64,000 nt of DNA from Xestospongia bergquistia (taxonomy: Eukaryota > Porifera > Demospongiae > Haplosclerida > Petrosiidae), in NCBI GenBank assembly GCA_963965975.1, contig OZ014418.1, positions 3,670,775 through 3,734,774 on the forward strand. Reading direction: 5' to 3'. Made by a program: the position numbers and the translations under genes. The notes under the pieces are model-generated. The model worked only from the letters and a program-made list of their open reading frames with translations. It ran no database searches and was not told the origin of the DNA. This document shows positions 47,858-58,716 of the stretch, piece after piece (within the stretch, counting starts at the first letter, position 1; each line of letters starts with the position of its first letter).

Positions 47858-48406
47858 TCAAATTGCTTGTACTTTAGCATCTTCCTGCAGTACTCCTCTA
47901 TTTCCAATCTTGTGTCCTAGGTAGGTGCATTCTTGCGCTCCAAAGGTACACTTCTTGAGTTTGATTGTGAGTCCTGCTCTACTTAGTCTTTCGAATACTC
48001 CTTCCAGATTCTTTAGGTGCTCTTCCCAGTCTGTTCCATAGACAATTATGTCATCTAGGTAGACTCCTGCATTATCCTCTGTTCCTCTGAGAAGTTGGTC
48101 CATCAGTCTCTGGAATGTTGCTGGGGCTCCACTTAGTCCAAACGGCATTGTTGTAAATTGTAGCAGTCCCAACGGGCTCATAAATGCTGTGTTTTCTTTG
48201 TCTCTTTCATCCATCTGAACTTGCCAATACCCTTTCATCAGGTCTAGTGTGGTGAGATACTTTGTTTGTCCGATATTATCCAGTAGATCATCGATCCTTG
48301 GCATCGGATGTGCATCAAACTTAGTTTTGGTGTTCAACCTCCGGTAGTCAACACAGATTCGGTTACTTCCATCCTTTTTCTTTACTATCATAGTGGTGAC
48401 GCCCAT
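47858..48406 (-). pseudogene. Gypsy reverse transcriptase
   Basis: It contains KKKDGSNRICVDYRRLN, TKYLTTLDLMKGYWQV, TTMPFGLSGAPATFQR and the catalytic AGVYLDDIIVYGTDW. The catalytic aspartates are intact. It joins upstream to the integrase frame by a short gap with a shift (48447-48406) and continues to RNase H after another shift near 47860. Confidence 0.9.
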
Positions 48407-48447
48407 TCACTGGTTGTCTCCTCTACGATTCCATCATCTTTCATTTC

Positions 48448-49968
48448 TTATAGTTCCTTGATTACGTCTCTTTTGATAGCCAGAGGTATCTGATAGGATC
48501 TCTGTCTTATGGGCTGTTGATTGGTTGTGTCAATTCGGTGTCTCACTTGAGTTGTGACAGTATTTCTTGCTTGTATAACCTGTGGGAACCTTTTGATTAG
48601 TTGTTCTACCTTCTCTTTTTGCTTCTTTGTTAATTGCTCCCCATACATAGCATCCTGTATATTCTGTTGCTCTTTCTGGTAGTAGGGAACCTCCTCCTGT
48701 TCGTCAGATATCTGATTCACAAACATCTCCTCAGGTTCGTTCCACTTTTTCAGCATGTTCACGTGAAAGAGCTTTTGTCCTTTCCTTCCATTTGTCATTT
48801 CCAGTTCATAGTTAACCTTCCCTACTCTCCAAATTACGTTGTAGGGTCCTTTCCATTTGACTAACAGTTTCTCTGTATGAGTGGGTAGCAATACTAACAC
48901 TTTATCTTCCGCCTCAAACTGGGTCTCTCTGGCCCTCTTATCATACCATGTCTTCTGTTTCTGTTGTGCTTGTCGCAGATTCTCCAATACGATCTCCTTT
49001 GCTGCTTCCAGGTGTTCATGGATTTGTATAACATATGTAATTATGTCGTCTCCTCCTGGTTTTTCTCCGATGCATCTTTCTTTTAAGATGTCCAGGGGTC
49101 CCCTAACATCTCTTTCATAAACCATCTAGAAAGAACTGAATGCCGTGGATGATTGAGGCACTTCTCTGTTTCTCTGTAGGCAAATAGGATGTAGGGAACA
49201 AGCTTGTCCCAGTCCCGTCCTTCTTTGTCAATCATCTTTTTTAAGCATCTGTCTGAGGGTTTGGTTGAATCTTTCCACCAGTCTGTTCATTTGAGGGTGA
49301 TATGGTGTTGTCTGGACAGGTTTTACTCCCAGCATTTTATACAGCTCCTGCAGCAGCTGAGATGTAAAATTGGTCCCTTGATTGGTGAGTATCTCCTTTG
49401 GTACCCTGTGCCTAGAGAACAGTTCCATCAATTGTTCAGCTACAGCTGGTGCTGTGAACCTTCTCAGTGGCATTGCTTCAGGGTACCTGGTGGTGTAATC
49501 ACAAATGACCAATATTTATCTGTGTCCTCGAGCTGTTTTGGGCAATGGCCCCACTATGTCCATGGCCACTTTCTCAAACGTTTCCCCTACTATTGGAAAT
49601 GGTACTAATGGTTCTCTGCCTGTCACCCTTCTCCCAACCAGCTGATACTCCGGGCATTGTCGGCAATACTTCTCCACGTCTTTGAAATCACTAGGGCAGT
49701 AAAATCATCTCAGGATACGTTGGGCTCTCTTCTGTTTTCCCAAGTGTCCTGCTAATGGTAAAGCATGTGCCATCCTCAACAGCTGTACCCTGTATTCGTC
49801 TGGTAATATGATCTGGTTATACTCGGTTCCTTTGTTCCTGGCTCTCCATACACAAAGCAACACTCCCTGCTTTTCTTTGACTCTAGAGGGGTCCTCCTCG
49901 CAGCTCCAATGTTGGACTTTTGGATCTTCCTGCTGAGCCCTGCTCAGCATTACTCGTGTCCTTTTCAT
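48448..49968 (-). pseudogene. Gypsy integrase
   Basis: A zinc-binding N-terminal region (ALPLAGHLGKQKRAQRILR, 49780-49705) is followed by the catalytic core DYTTRYPEAMPLRRF, TNQGTNFTSQLLQELYKMLG and NRLVERFNQTLRQM. TNQGTNF stands where TDxGxxF is expected: the middle acidic residue D is N. The C-terminal part (49125-48600) has DKVLVLLPTHTEKLLVKWKG and LFHVNMLKKW. It runs directly into RT N-terminal sequence (RHRIDTTNQQPIRQRSYQIP). Confidence 0.85.
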
Positions 49969-50404
49969 CAGACAGCACTCATGATTCGTTGGCCTTCCTC
50001 CTCCTCTTCTGTCCTCTCAACAGGTTCTGTCTGGCTGGCCTGCTCCTCCCGAGCAGGTCCTCCCAGAAGTCAAACTCCTCTCCTAGAGTCGGTTCTCGTC
50101 TCTGACTTTCTGACTGATCTTTCTGATCATCCTTGTTATTCAGCTGCTTGTCTCGAATCACAGTCACATCTCACTCCCTGTGCTCAACAGCTTCAATGTC
50201 CTGCTTGTCTGTCTCCTTCCGAGGTGTTTGCTCCTCTGTGATCGTCCTTGGTTGGCCTTAAGCTAGTGCTTCCTCTTGAAGCCTCTGCTCCTCCTCGATC
50301 CCCTCTCTTCGAGTCCGTGCTCTCGTAGTCACCACAAACTGTTGCTCCTGTCTTTTCTGAAGTATCTCCCTGAGTTCCTCATCAGACAGACATTGGGCAA
50401 TTAT

Positions 50405-50659
50405 TTAGTCAATCGGTAGGTCTCTGCCCAGGAGAACAGGTACTGCTAAGCATTCCGCTACGGCCGCTTCCATTGAGTACTTTTCTCCTTCTATCTCCAG
50501 CTCCACTTCGGCCAGCTTGCAGTTGATCCACTCACCGTTTGCGATCTGTGAATCCCTGGTGTTCCCTTGTACTTTACTTGGACTCACCAAATCCTTCCGA
50601 ATGGTAGTCCTAGAACACCCAGTATCGACTATCATCTTGACTTTCGGTCCACCATCCAC
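50405..50659 (-). pseudogene. Gypsy aspartic protease
   Basis: It contains KMIVDTGCSRTTIRKDL (the DTG active site) and AVPVLLGRDLPID, the usual second LLG.D motif. It shares the reading frame of gag, so PR is part of a gag-pro fusion. It matures the element polyprotein. Confidence 0.8.
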
Positions 50660-50725
50660 TCGCCCCAGCCAAAAGTGATCCTCGCTTCATTCCTCACAAG
50701 CGAAAGCCTCTTGTTTACATTCTCA

Positions 50726-51616
50726 GGCATAGTGTCCCTTCTTATCACACTTGTAGCAAGTACTTTCCCATTTTGGAGTGATCTCCCTCTTGAATGCAGC
50801 CTTGGGTGGAATAGTTCCATTCCTCGGAGGAGGTGTCTTATACTCGGGTTTTACCCCTGGTTTTCGATATGGTCGTCCTTCACTCGCTTTTCGTTCATGT
50901 GGGTGGTAAGTGAGGTACAACTGTATTAACTCCACCATCTGGTCAGTTTTGACTGGCTGCCGCTCTCCCACCCAGGTCTGCATTTCCTTCGGCATTCCAC
51001 TCAGCAGTTGTTCAATCACAAGCTGTTGACGTATGTCATCTGGAGACATATCTTCAGTTAGCCATCTTCGGATCAGCTGTTCTGCTTCCTGTACATACGC
51101 CTCGGGAGTTGACTCAGTCATCCACTTCTTTTCTTTGAATTCCAAGAAAGAAGCAATATCTTCTCCTTCCTTATACTCGGCAACGCTTATTTTTTCACTC
51201 CTAGCCGTAGGTCACTTGCCCACCTCTTTCAAGATTTTCTGAAACTCTTTCTGTTGTTTTTGTTGCTGATCCATTATTTGCTGTTGTAACTCCTGTTGTT
51301 GTCGTTGTTGCTGTTCCTGTTGATCCATTAATTGTTGTTGTAACTCCCTTTGTTGTACTTGATTCTGGTGTTGCATTTCTTGTTTTAATTGCTGGAATTG
51401 TTGTTGACTATTGACCAATTGTTGTTGGAACTGTTGTTGACTACTGGCTACCTGCGCCATCGCCACTGCGAGTTTTTCCATATCAGTTTCGTCTTTACTC
51501 TGTACACTTGTTTTTTCAGAACTATACGTTAGCCTAGTGGGCTTTTGGTTACGCCTTCTATTTACCTCTGTCCAGGGCTCTTTATGGTACTTCCACAAAT
51601 TTGGTAATCGTGACAT
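50726..51616 (-). pseudogene. Gypsy gag
   Basis: A Gln-rich coiled coil (51480-51230, QQQ runs) is followed, after a single TGA at 51214-51212, by TEDMSPDDIRQQLVIEQLL and MPKEMQTWVGERQPV, a capsid-type helix bundle with SCAN-like character. The zinc knuckle CYKCDKKGHYA is cut by a TGA at 50725-50723; the same frame continues with EC. Both stops leave the frame unchanged. Confidence 0.8.
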
Positions 51617-51692
51617 TTTGCTTCCTGTTTAGTTGGTAGGGTCCTCAAATGTCTACTGTTTCTCATTGGATCCCACCGCTGCCACCAAATAA

Positions 51693-51932
51693 TGTCACAG
51701 AGTGACTCAAATAGTTTTAAACTTTTAAAAGTAATGATAGTAATAATACAGTTTCAAAACAAAACAACAACTACTACTCTATAAGTATTAGTTCTTTAAA
51801 TAGTCCTGGCCAGGATCACGGGATCGCTGGACCGCTTTGGAACTCCCTTTCCAGTCTTGTGATTGGTCCGCTCTGTTCTTGATTAAGTGATCCGCTACCG
51901 ATCCACTAGCTTGACGTATATTATCCGTCACG
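51693..51932 (-). repeat. Gypsy 5' LTR
   Basis: It starts tgtcacagagtgactcaaat and ends ttatccgtcacg. Next to it is the target duplication ctatg at 51933. Confidence 0.9.
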
Positions 51933-52031
51933 CTATGCTTATGTGGAGCTTGCTCTTCATATCATAGACCTGTTTTCTCTAGTATCAATTGTCTGGATTG
52001 GGCCTTCTATGAAGGAAGAGTGGCTCATTAA

Positions 52032-52583
52032 CATGTTTTTTTTTCTTCTTTTTTCATTGTTTTGTTTTTGGTGTATTATTATGGGAGTGTACTGTAGTAT
52101 TTTCTCACTGACCAGTATAATATTACAAGAAATATTCTTATTGTCTTAATTATATATATTAAAAAAAGATCCATGTCTCTAACCTTTATACCCACATCTT
52201 GTTTATAGTTTGGTGAGTATACTATTTTGCAACTTAGTAAGTTTTGTTACAGTCTAACAAATACTTTTTAAATTTTAGTCATTCAGAGTCTTTGGCAGGT
52301 TAACTGACGTGAATGAGTACTTGTCCTTTTTAGTACAGAGTATAGGTAAGAGTTTACATAACATATGTCATGATCAACACATAATATGTCCCAAGATTGC
52401 TGTATAAAATTTATTTATTTATGTTTTTAATGAACAGTACAATGAAAGACCAGAGACAGTCACTTATCAGTTCGCATCTATCTTCATGTCATAGCACCTG
52501 CAATACTGAATCCAAACAGAAATGTTGGAATGCTAACATAAAGCATCTAATAGTTATTTTTCATAAGAAAATCACAAAATTTT
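52032..52583. other. Retroelement 3' flank, T-rich
   Basis: It contains runs such as gtttttttttcttcttttttc at 52035-52055. I see nothing coding. Confidence 0.4.
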
Positions 52584-53420
52584 TCCTAAAAATTCAGCTG
52601 GATTATTATCAGCTTCTAACTGTCTCTCTAGTTCTTCAACTATTTTGCTGCCTTTTTGATATAATGTAACATCACTCATACTTCCAACATCCTTCTTAAC
52701 GTTTGATGGTAATAGTCTGTCAGCAGTGAGATTGTTGACAATGCAGAGAGGGTTGGCTTCAAACCGATCACAAAGTTTGGCAGAATGACCTTAAAATATT
52801 TCTGATGGATTACATATTATCAGAAAGAAATAGAACAGATACTTACTTACCTATAAGTTGTTGTGTTGTTAACTTTGTTTCTGGGGCTAAAAATAAAACA
52901 AATTTATAAAATAACAAACTTATTGTTATATCATTAGTCAAGTGGTGGAACATGAGCAGTGCTATAATGAGTGGAGCTATAGCTTTTAGCAGCTGGTTGA
53001 AATCCTATGCTTACAATTTGCTATAGAGTTTAATTAGTGGTGACAAGTGTCTTTTAAAGGAATGCTCATCTTTTAGATAAAGGCTGTTAAAAGGTGTTAC
53101 GTTATTAAATAGTACAACATATAGGCTTATAAAGTTTGTAATTACCACATTTTCTCTTCATTGTGTTAGCAATAGCAACAAATGAAGAATGAGATTGCAA
53201 CACTGATATAATTTTCATAAGGTTAGCAGGATTTTTGGCCACTGCAGTCTTCAATTCCTCCAGTAAGTAATAATTTCTGACTTCATAACTGCTATTCTCT
53301 GAGGTAGCTTCTACCAGAGTATGTCCTGAGATGAGCTTAGCTCAGTATAGGTCCTTAGCCAATGTGTCTTTCAACTCATAAAAGTGCTCTTCTAGTACCT
53401 GTCATTCCTTAGTATGTGGT
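52584..53420 (-). pseudogene. Helical death-associated module gene, three exons
   Basis: Exon a (53408-53146, after a gacag acceptor) reads VLEEHFYELKDTLAKDLY, TGA (53344-53342) where relatives have R, then AKLISGHTLVEATSENSSYE and LKTAVAKNPANLMKIISVLQ. Exon b (about 52888-52853) reads PETKLTTQQLI. Exon c (about 52792-52600) reads AKLCDRFEANPLCIVNNLTA, then YQKGSKIVEELERQLEADNN. The final frame runs to a stop at 52584; removing two T restores KICDFLMKNN. This is the same class of sponge module as at 2043 and 14360, possibly CARD-like. No death domain is visible. Confidence 0.6.
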
Positions 53421-53429
53421 ATAAAGCTT

Positions 53430-53818
53430 TTAGTATTCTAATGAATAAAGGATATATTATGTATGATTAATATGTATTCACAAATACAGCTATCAGATAT
53501 GTAGTAGTAGTGCCTATATCTATGGTTGATTATATGTTCACGAAACAAGGCAGTAAATTATCATATTAAGGGTCTTCTCTAGCCTTGGGGCCTGGGTAAT
53601 TTGCCTATATTATGATTAATGTACAATTCTATGTACCTCTTTTCTCTGATTATCAAGTATAATTTCATTTATCATATGTACCAATTGTGATGGTTCCTAG
53701 GTAAGTAATATCATTATTAAAGTTGTGTTTTAGCAGACTTCATCTGTATTTGTTGCTGGTCTGTAGTTTGAGTACTATTTTTAGCCAACTAGGAACTTGC
53801 TTCTTCTAACAAGAGATT
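53430..53818. other. No gene seen
   Basis: AT-rich spacer before the pogo-like element. Confidence 0.4.
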
Positions 53819-56400
53819 TTGGACACCCACTTTAATACAACAACTGGGATGATGAAAGACTGGGGAGGGCTTGTGATGTACCAATTGTGCGTGGCCATCA
53901 GGAGAGCAGCTGAGGAATATGGAGTACCCCATTCCACCCTCCATGATCATGTTAGTGGGAGGATTCAGTTTGGAGCTAAGAGTGGACCGAAGAGGTACTT
54001 GAATAGTAGCAAAGAATTCAAACTCTTTAATTTCCTTTCTGGCATGTCCTCACTTGGCTATTCTCATACAGTGAAGGAAGTCATTGAAATTGTCCAAAGT
54101 GTTGTTGACAAAAAAATGTCTTGATGTAACCGTCTCAAGTAGTTGGTGGAAATCATTTTGTAGTCGACACAATGACCTCACACTTCGTGATCCAGAGACA
54201 TTGACTCATGCTCATGTGACTGGTGCCTCTGATGCAATGCTTGAAAGCTATTTCGACCTTCTAGAAACAACACTCATTGAAGTAGAACTAATGGAGCGAC
54301 CTTGCCAGATATCTAACCTCGATCAATCAGGTTTTCCCTTAAGCCCAAAACCACCAAAAGTTATATCAAAAAAGGGAGCAAAGACCCAGTGTGCATTGCA
54401 AGTAGTGAAAAAAGTCAGATCACTGTTTTATCATGCTGTAATGCTGGTGGATATATGATTCTACCCCTTGTCATTTATGACAGAAAGTCTCTCAAGCCTA
54501 AGATGTCAATTGGTGGAAGTGCCAGGAATGATGTACGGGTTAAGTGGAAGTTGTTGGATTGATAGTGAGATATTTGAGTCCTGGTTGGAAACATCCAGAA
54601 TGTCTAATCCCATAATGTCTAATCTCAGTATGTCTAAAGGTGATAACTGAGGTGGTAATGAATTCATTGTAAAAATATCAAATGAAAGTGTCTAATTGCA
54701 GAAATGTATGATTCAATGCTTCTATTCCAATTAGTAAGTTCATCTTTTAGCAATTTTATCTTCACTTCTCTTTGAATTACCTTTCTTCTTTTAGCTTTGT
54801 GAAATCCTCCTGCCTGTAACTGTAAAATAGTGACTTTAGTAGCCTCTCCTTTTATACACATAAAAAATTGATTATATATGTCTCTTGAACTGTTTTCCTG
54901 ACAATGTTTTCTGCCATCTGCCTTCAATGACAATGTCTTCTTGTTGCTATGGGAGAGGTGGTAACTGGGTTTGTCAAGCTTGATACAAGGAAGACTTAAG
55001 GCTTGGAAATGTTGGAAGCTTTGAAGCAACATCCTTATTTTCAACCAAATTGGTAGCTAAGTCTACTAATACATTTCAGGATGATTATGACCATTAGTTT
55101 TTTACAAGACTTCATCTCCCTCTGTTGTAATTCTAGTTGGGCAGCTCCTCTTTCCACATGTCCAATATCTCTTACCATTAGCCATCTTGTGATTGAGACT
55201 AAATTTACATCCATGCCAGATAAGGATTCTCCACTTTTTGTGTAGTGATGAACTCCATAACTGCATTTAGTTATTAATTTCGCATGCTGCATTTATGTAT
55301 GCACTTAGGTAACTGATATAACACTTTCTAGCTATCTAATCTACAAAAGTCTATTGCTCTTGAAATACTCTTTGTTATATTAACACCTTAGTTATCACCT
55401 TTAGACATTTTGGGATTAGACATTCTGGGAATGACTCTCCTGGTTCACTAGCCATTTTTTAGCTTATGCTCCTCTGACACGACCATTCCTCCTTCTCATG
55501 GATGGCCACTCAAGTCACTTTAGTCCTCTGTTTGTGAACAAGGCAGCTGAAGGACAAGTCATTGGATTTTGTTTACCCCCTCACAGCACACATAAGACAC
55601 AGCGTCTTGACAAGGGTGTCTTTGGACCCATGAAAAGAGCTTGGAGAGAAGAATGTCACACCTACTTGCTCAATAATCCTGGGAAAGTTGTCACCAGGTA
55701 TCAGGTTTCATCCTTGTTTAGACAAACTTGGATGCAAGCAATGACACCACAGAATATCACCAGCGGGTTCAAAGTGACAGGCATATGTCCAACTGATCGT
55801 TATACAGTTTTGCCCAAAAGCCCACCTTGTCCTCCTACCTTGTGTGAATGAACCTGACTTAAGTTTATCCCATTGTTTACTCCACTACATCGCTCATCGT
55901 GTTCTCTCACTTCTACTTCATACAGTCGTAAAATTCGGATTCACTACGATGATTCTCTTCAGGGTGACGAATCAATGTCAGCTAACTCCACAGATTACCT
56001 TTAGAACCATCAGTTCAGTCAAGCACATTGCCGTGTCCTGTTTTTGAAAATTCTTGTCTTCATGTGCCTTTTACCCAGGAGGAGGTTATTCGATTTACAA
56101 GACGGAAAGAGGAGGGATATGATATCACAACAGATGGGAAATACAACTTTTGGTTGTCATTACTGGCTAAGGAAAGTGTGGTATTGCTACAGCCTCCAGT
56201 TCAATCAATTGTATCCAAAGGTCTTTAGATCTACTAGTGTACCACCAACCATAAAGTATCCTGATATGTCAAAGTCATCTGCCGTGTGTTAAGAAGTGAA
56301 AAATGTTGTCAGGAACTCAATGAAAAACAAAGAAAAAAAGCTGAAGATCTTAAACAAAAGGAAATGAATGTGAGAGGAAGAAAGAGGAAAAAATGAAGGA
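53819..56400 (+). mobile_element. Pogo/Tigger-like transposase, split by an 851-bp insertion
   Basis: The N-terminal helix-turn-helix (AIRRAAEEYGVPHSTLHDHV, 53900-53960) is followed by a CENP-B-like segment (SSWWKSFCSRHNDLTLRDPE). The DDD core is visible as QISNLDQSGF, LLLMDGHSSHFSP and QRLDKGVFGPMKRAWREE. The C-terminal part (56070-56400) is RRKEEGYDITTDGKYNFWLS and a Lys-rich tail. Frame breaks occur at 54122, 54510 and 55852, besides the insertion at 54587-55437. Confidence 0.85.
54587..55437. mobile_element. Non-autonomous DNA transposon with 8-bp target duplication
   Basis: The direct repeat tcctggtt flanks it (54579-54586 and 55438-55445). Near-terminal inverted repeats are ccagaatgtctaatccca on the left (54594) and the same on the complement of 55426 downward. 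Both then continue into aaaggtgataact. The left repeat carries one extra ~15-bp unit with atgtct. An 8-bp duplication fits the hAT or P superfamily. Two minus-strand frames inside (55044-54664, 55292-55041) are unassigned. Confidence 0.85.
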
Positions 56401-56586
56401 GTTAGTGAAATGCAAGGAATTGAAGAAGGAAAAAGAGACAAGTAAATTCAACATACCATAACATATTGTATTATTGTCACTTTTAGACTCCACATCTTCC
56501 AAAGCTACTGTGACTGGTTCAAGAAAAGGCACAGGTATTGTATAATTATACAGTATTAATCATAGTTATTTAAACAACTAGTATCA

Positions 56587-56850
56587 ATTTGTACTAGAAG
56601 TGAAGTCAATTTTGGTCATACTGCAAATGGAGTTTCTACAGAGCAAGGTACATTTAGAGCAAGTATTGTATTATATTTGGTTTGCTCAAGTTTAGAGTCG
56701 ATTTGTACTAGAGGTGGAGTCAATTCTAAAGGTTGTACTAGAGGTGGAGTCAATTCTGATCATACTGCAAATGGAGTGTCTACAGAACAATGTACATTTA
56801 CAACAAGCATTGTAGTAATTTTGGTTTGCTCAATTTTAGAGTCAATTTAA
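56587..56850 (+). repeat. Imperfect tandem repeats
   Basis: The unit tttgtactagaggtggagtc ... catactgcaaatggagtgtc ... tttggtttgctca occurs twice (56590-56695 and 56700-56850), with a short extra repeat of tactagaggtggagtcaatt. A frame with GVNSDHTANGVSTEQ stays open across it. Confidence 0.75.
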
Positions 56851-56947
56851 TCATATTAGTCTGCTTTGCTTAGAGAAGAAAGGAAAGTGCAATCGTGACA
56901 CTGAAAAAGAAGAGTTCTAACTTCCATTTCATTTAGATTTAAAAATC

Positions 56948-57711
56948 ATGGAAAAAAGTCAGCCTGCAAGAAGAAAGCACTGCCCAACTGTCTATGAAGA
57001 GAGGTATGACCTAGTTAGTTTCTGGGTGTAGTCTTATGCCAATGGTGGGGCTGGGCTTGTCCATTTATTAGGAGAGGTATGAGCTAGTTAGTTTCTGGGT
57101 TTAATGCTTAGGCCAAGGGTGGAGCTAGGCAGTTAATAATTTTGATGTTGCTTTATTAGGACTGAAAAGAAAAGCCGAGGAGGAGAACAAAGAACCAGAT
57201 AGCGATAACAAAATTGAACAGAAAAAAGGACCAGGATACACTATGCTAAAGAACAATTACTCCATTTAGAGTCACTATTTGATCAAAATAACTACCCTGC
57301 TATATTTCAAAAGAAGACTTTGGTGTTAAGTTAAATATCAAAGAAAAGAACGTACATGTAAGTCTAGATTACATATATATATATATAACTAAACTAAAGC
57401 ATGGTAAGTATATTTTCTTTTGTTTTCATACAGGATTGGTTCCAAAAAAGACATGCCAAGAAAAGGAAAATTGCTGCTCAACATGGTCCACATGTACCTC
57501 TTGTTTCTGGCTCAATACCAGCAGTTCTGGTAAAGAAAATCTCAGTTTTATCTGCACTACCACTAAACAATTATCTGAGCCTCCATACATCCCATTAAAG
57601 TGTTTCACATCACAGCCAATCACAGCCACTAGAGCTTTTCCATTAACCTACACACCTACTGCTAATCCTGTCTTATCTTCGTTTGATCAACTTTTCTATT
57701 AGCCTCCTATC
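56948..57711 (+). pseudogene. PRD-like homeobox, copy 1 (broken)
   Basis: The start exon (56948-57003) is followed by an exon from about 57161 to 57357 and one from 57434. The homeodomain reads KRTRIHYAKEQLLHLESLFD, then QNNYPAIFQKK; a 2-nt insertion shifts the frame before KLNIKEKNVH. After an intron comes DWFQKRHAKKRKI. The NYP..., L...LNI.E..V..WFQ pattern is PRD-class, and the intron falls between homeodomain positions 46 and 47, a typical PRD-class site. Residue 51 is K instead of N, which would harm DNA contact. The A6 run before RTRIHY is also one base short relative to the upstream frame, and this is shared with copy 2. Confidence 0.8.
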
Positions 57712-57785
57712 GAAGATACAACCCATTAATAATGTTAGTATATACAATACTTTGATTTTATTATATTTTATATTATACTATCTTC

Positions 57786-58716
57786 TCAGATTTTTGCATA
57801 TATTAACACAACAATATCAACATTATTGATTGGTCTTCCATTTCTCAGAAGCTTCTCTCTTTGCTTCTTTACTTCACTCAACACATGTTGAGTTGCTTCT
57901 GAAGCGAAGATGATAGGATGCACTATGTTACCTGGTAAATGACCCAGGACTGCACCCACAGCTTCCCAAACGATATGTCCATCTTCTTGATATTGTTGTA
58001 CCGGTAACCACAACAAATCTACTATACCTTGAACTGAGAGAAAAAGAGAAGATGATAGAGTTCATCATATTATTTTCTCATACATAATTGGGTGACATGA
58101 TACAAGGGACCAACTCCTATAAGTATGCGTGGCAACTGATAAGTTTTAGTATCCTCTAACCATTCTGCAACAACCTGATCCAGTAACTGGTTCAATCCTA
58201 ATATCCTGAGGCAAAGAACAAAATGAGTACCTTCATCAATAGCTATTGTTGATATTGTACATACAATAATGGCTAATAACTGACCCTTGTTTATAGGTAA
58301 TAGCTTTCAATGTAATCTCAGAGTTATCCAAGTGACTTAATCCTAGGAGTATCTCTGCTAGAGTGCCCTATCATGTGAAGATCACATGACATATGTTAAA
58401 TTGATGTATAAAACTAACCACTTGTTCAGAGTATAATCTCTTAGCTTCATAGTCTATGTGTATTGGTACATTAGGATAGAAGACAAATGATTTGATGAAG
58501 ATAACTGCTGGAGTATCAACTTGATGTTCTTGTGAGCTTTAGGTTGTAACAGTGACATGATGTAATTGATTGATATTCTAATTTGTTGCTCCTGTTGTTA
58601 GAAATTAATATTAAGATAATATGATGTGTATAATTTACTTTACCTTCTTGTTTGGAAGAGAATTGATAGGATGGTATTACTTGTTGAAAGAATTCATAGA
58701 GAAAGAAAAAAGTGTC
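57786..58716 (-). pseudogene. ATG2: ATG2 C-terminal region, six exons, one frameshift
   Basis: Exons are 58716-58644 (DTFFFLYEFFQQ), 58591-58422 (ISINYIMSLLQP, then after a one-base shift TPAVIFIKSFVFYPNVPIHI), 58367-58283 (GTLAEILLGLSHLDNSEITL), 58205-58084 (ILGLNQLLDQVVAEWLEDTK, RILIGVGPLYHVTQLF) and 58033-57786 (QGIVDLLWLPVQQYQEDGHI). The order and motifs VP..DY..K......GT.A..L.GL..L, QLPGLL.GVGP and QLFQG..DL.WLP..QY..DG match the conserved C-terminal part of ATG2, the lipid-transfer protein at ER-phagophore contacts. Splice phases work at each junction. Only the shift near 58555 breaks it, so this may be a live gene with an error. Confidence 0.8.

Larger units (their letters stand above)
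46998..51932 (-). mobile_element. Ty3/Gypsy LTR retrotransposon, full length, integrase before RT
   Basis: LTRs of ~247 bp (46998-47244) and ~240 bp (51693-51932) are flanked by the 5-bp direct repeat ctatg (46993-46997 and 51933-51937). The primer site region next to the right (5') LTR reads tggtggcagcggtggga on the minus strand. Domain order on the minus strand is gag, protease, integrase, RT, RNase H. Integrase upstream of RT is the Copia-like order, known in Gypsy only for the Gmr1-type clade. Pol is interrupted by frameshifts and stops. Confidence 0.9.
44368..52031 (+). mobile_element. Retroelement with RT and probable C-terminal nuclease, split by a Gypsy insertion
   Basis: Plus-strand frames run 44368-46984 and resume after the Gypsy element at 51938-52031. 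RT motifs: LLADARNAFNSLNR, EGTTQGDPLAMAMYA and VWYADDAAA. C-terminal motifs: CKCGGFTSI, AFFDVRVYNP and VEHGTFTSLVFTTAGGMGP. The FDVRV core and the upstream C.C...H segment fit the restriction-like nuclease end of R2/NeSL-type non-LTR elements, though I place it in a less-studied family common in sponge and cnidarian genomes. Stops and shifts are at 44787, 44970, 45392, 45640 and 46365. A nuclease-coding segment between CKCGGFTSI and AFFDV is deleted. It ends with CSSYHRPVFSSINCLDWAF, then stop at 52029-52031. Confidence 0.7.

Noticed and set aside
49204-49608. Plus-strand frames over the Gypsy element (also 48634, 48881, 49909, 50567)
   Set aside because: They are antisense shadows of the integrase, gag and protease, which have clear motifs on the minus strand.
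51240-51480. Gln-rich repeat as a possible microsatellite
   Set aside because: It is coding (coiled coil in gag) with varied codons, so I kept it as part of gag.
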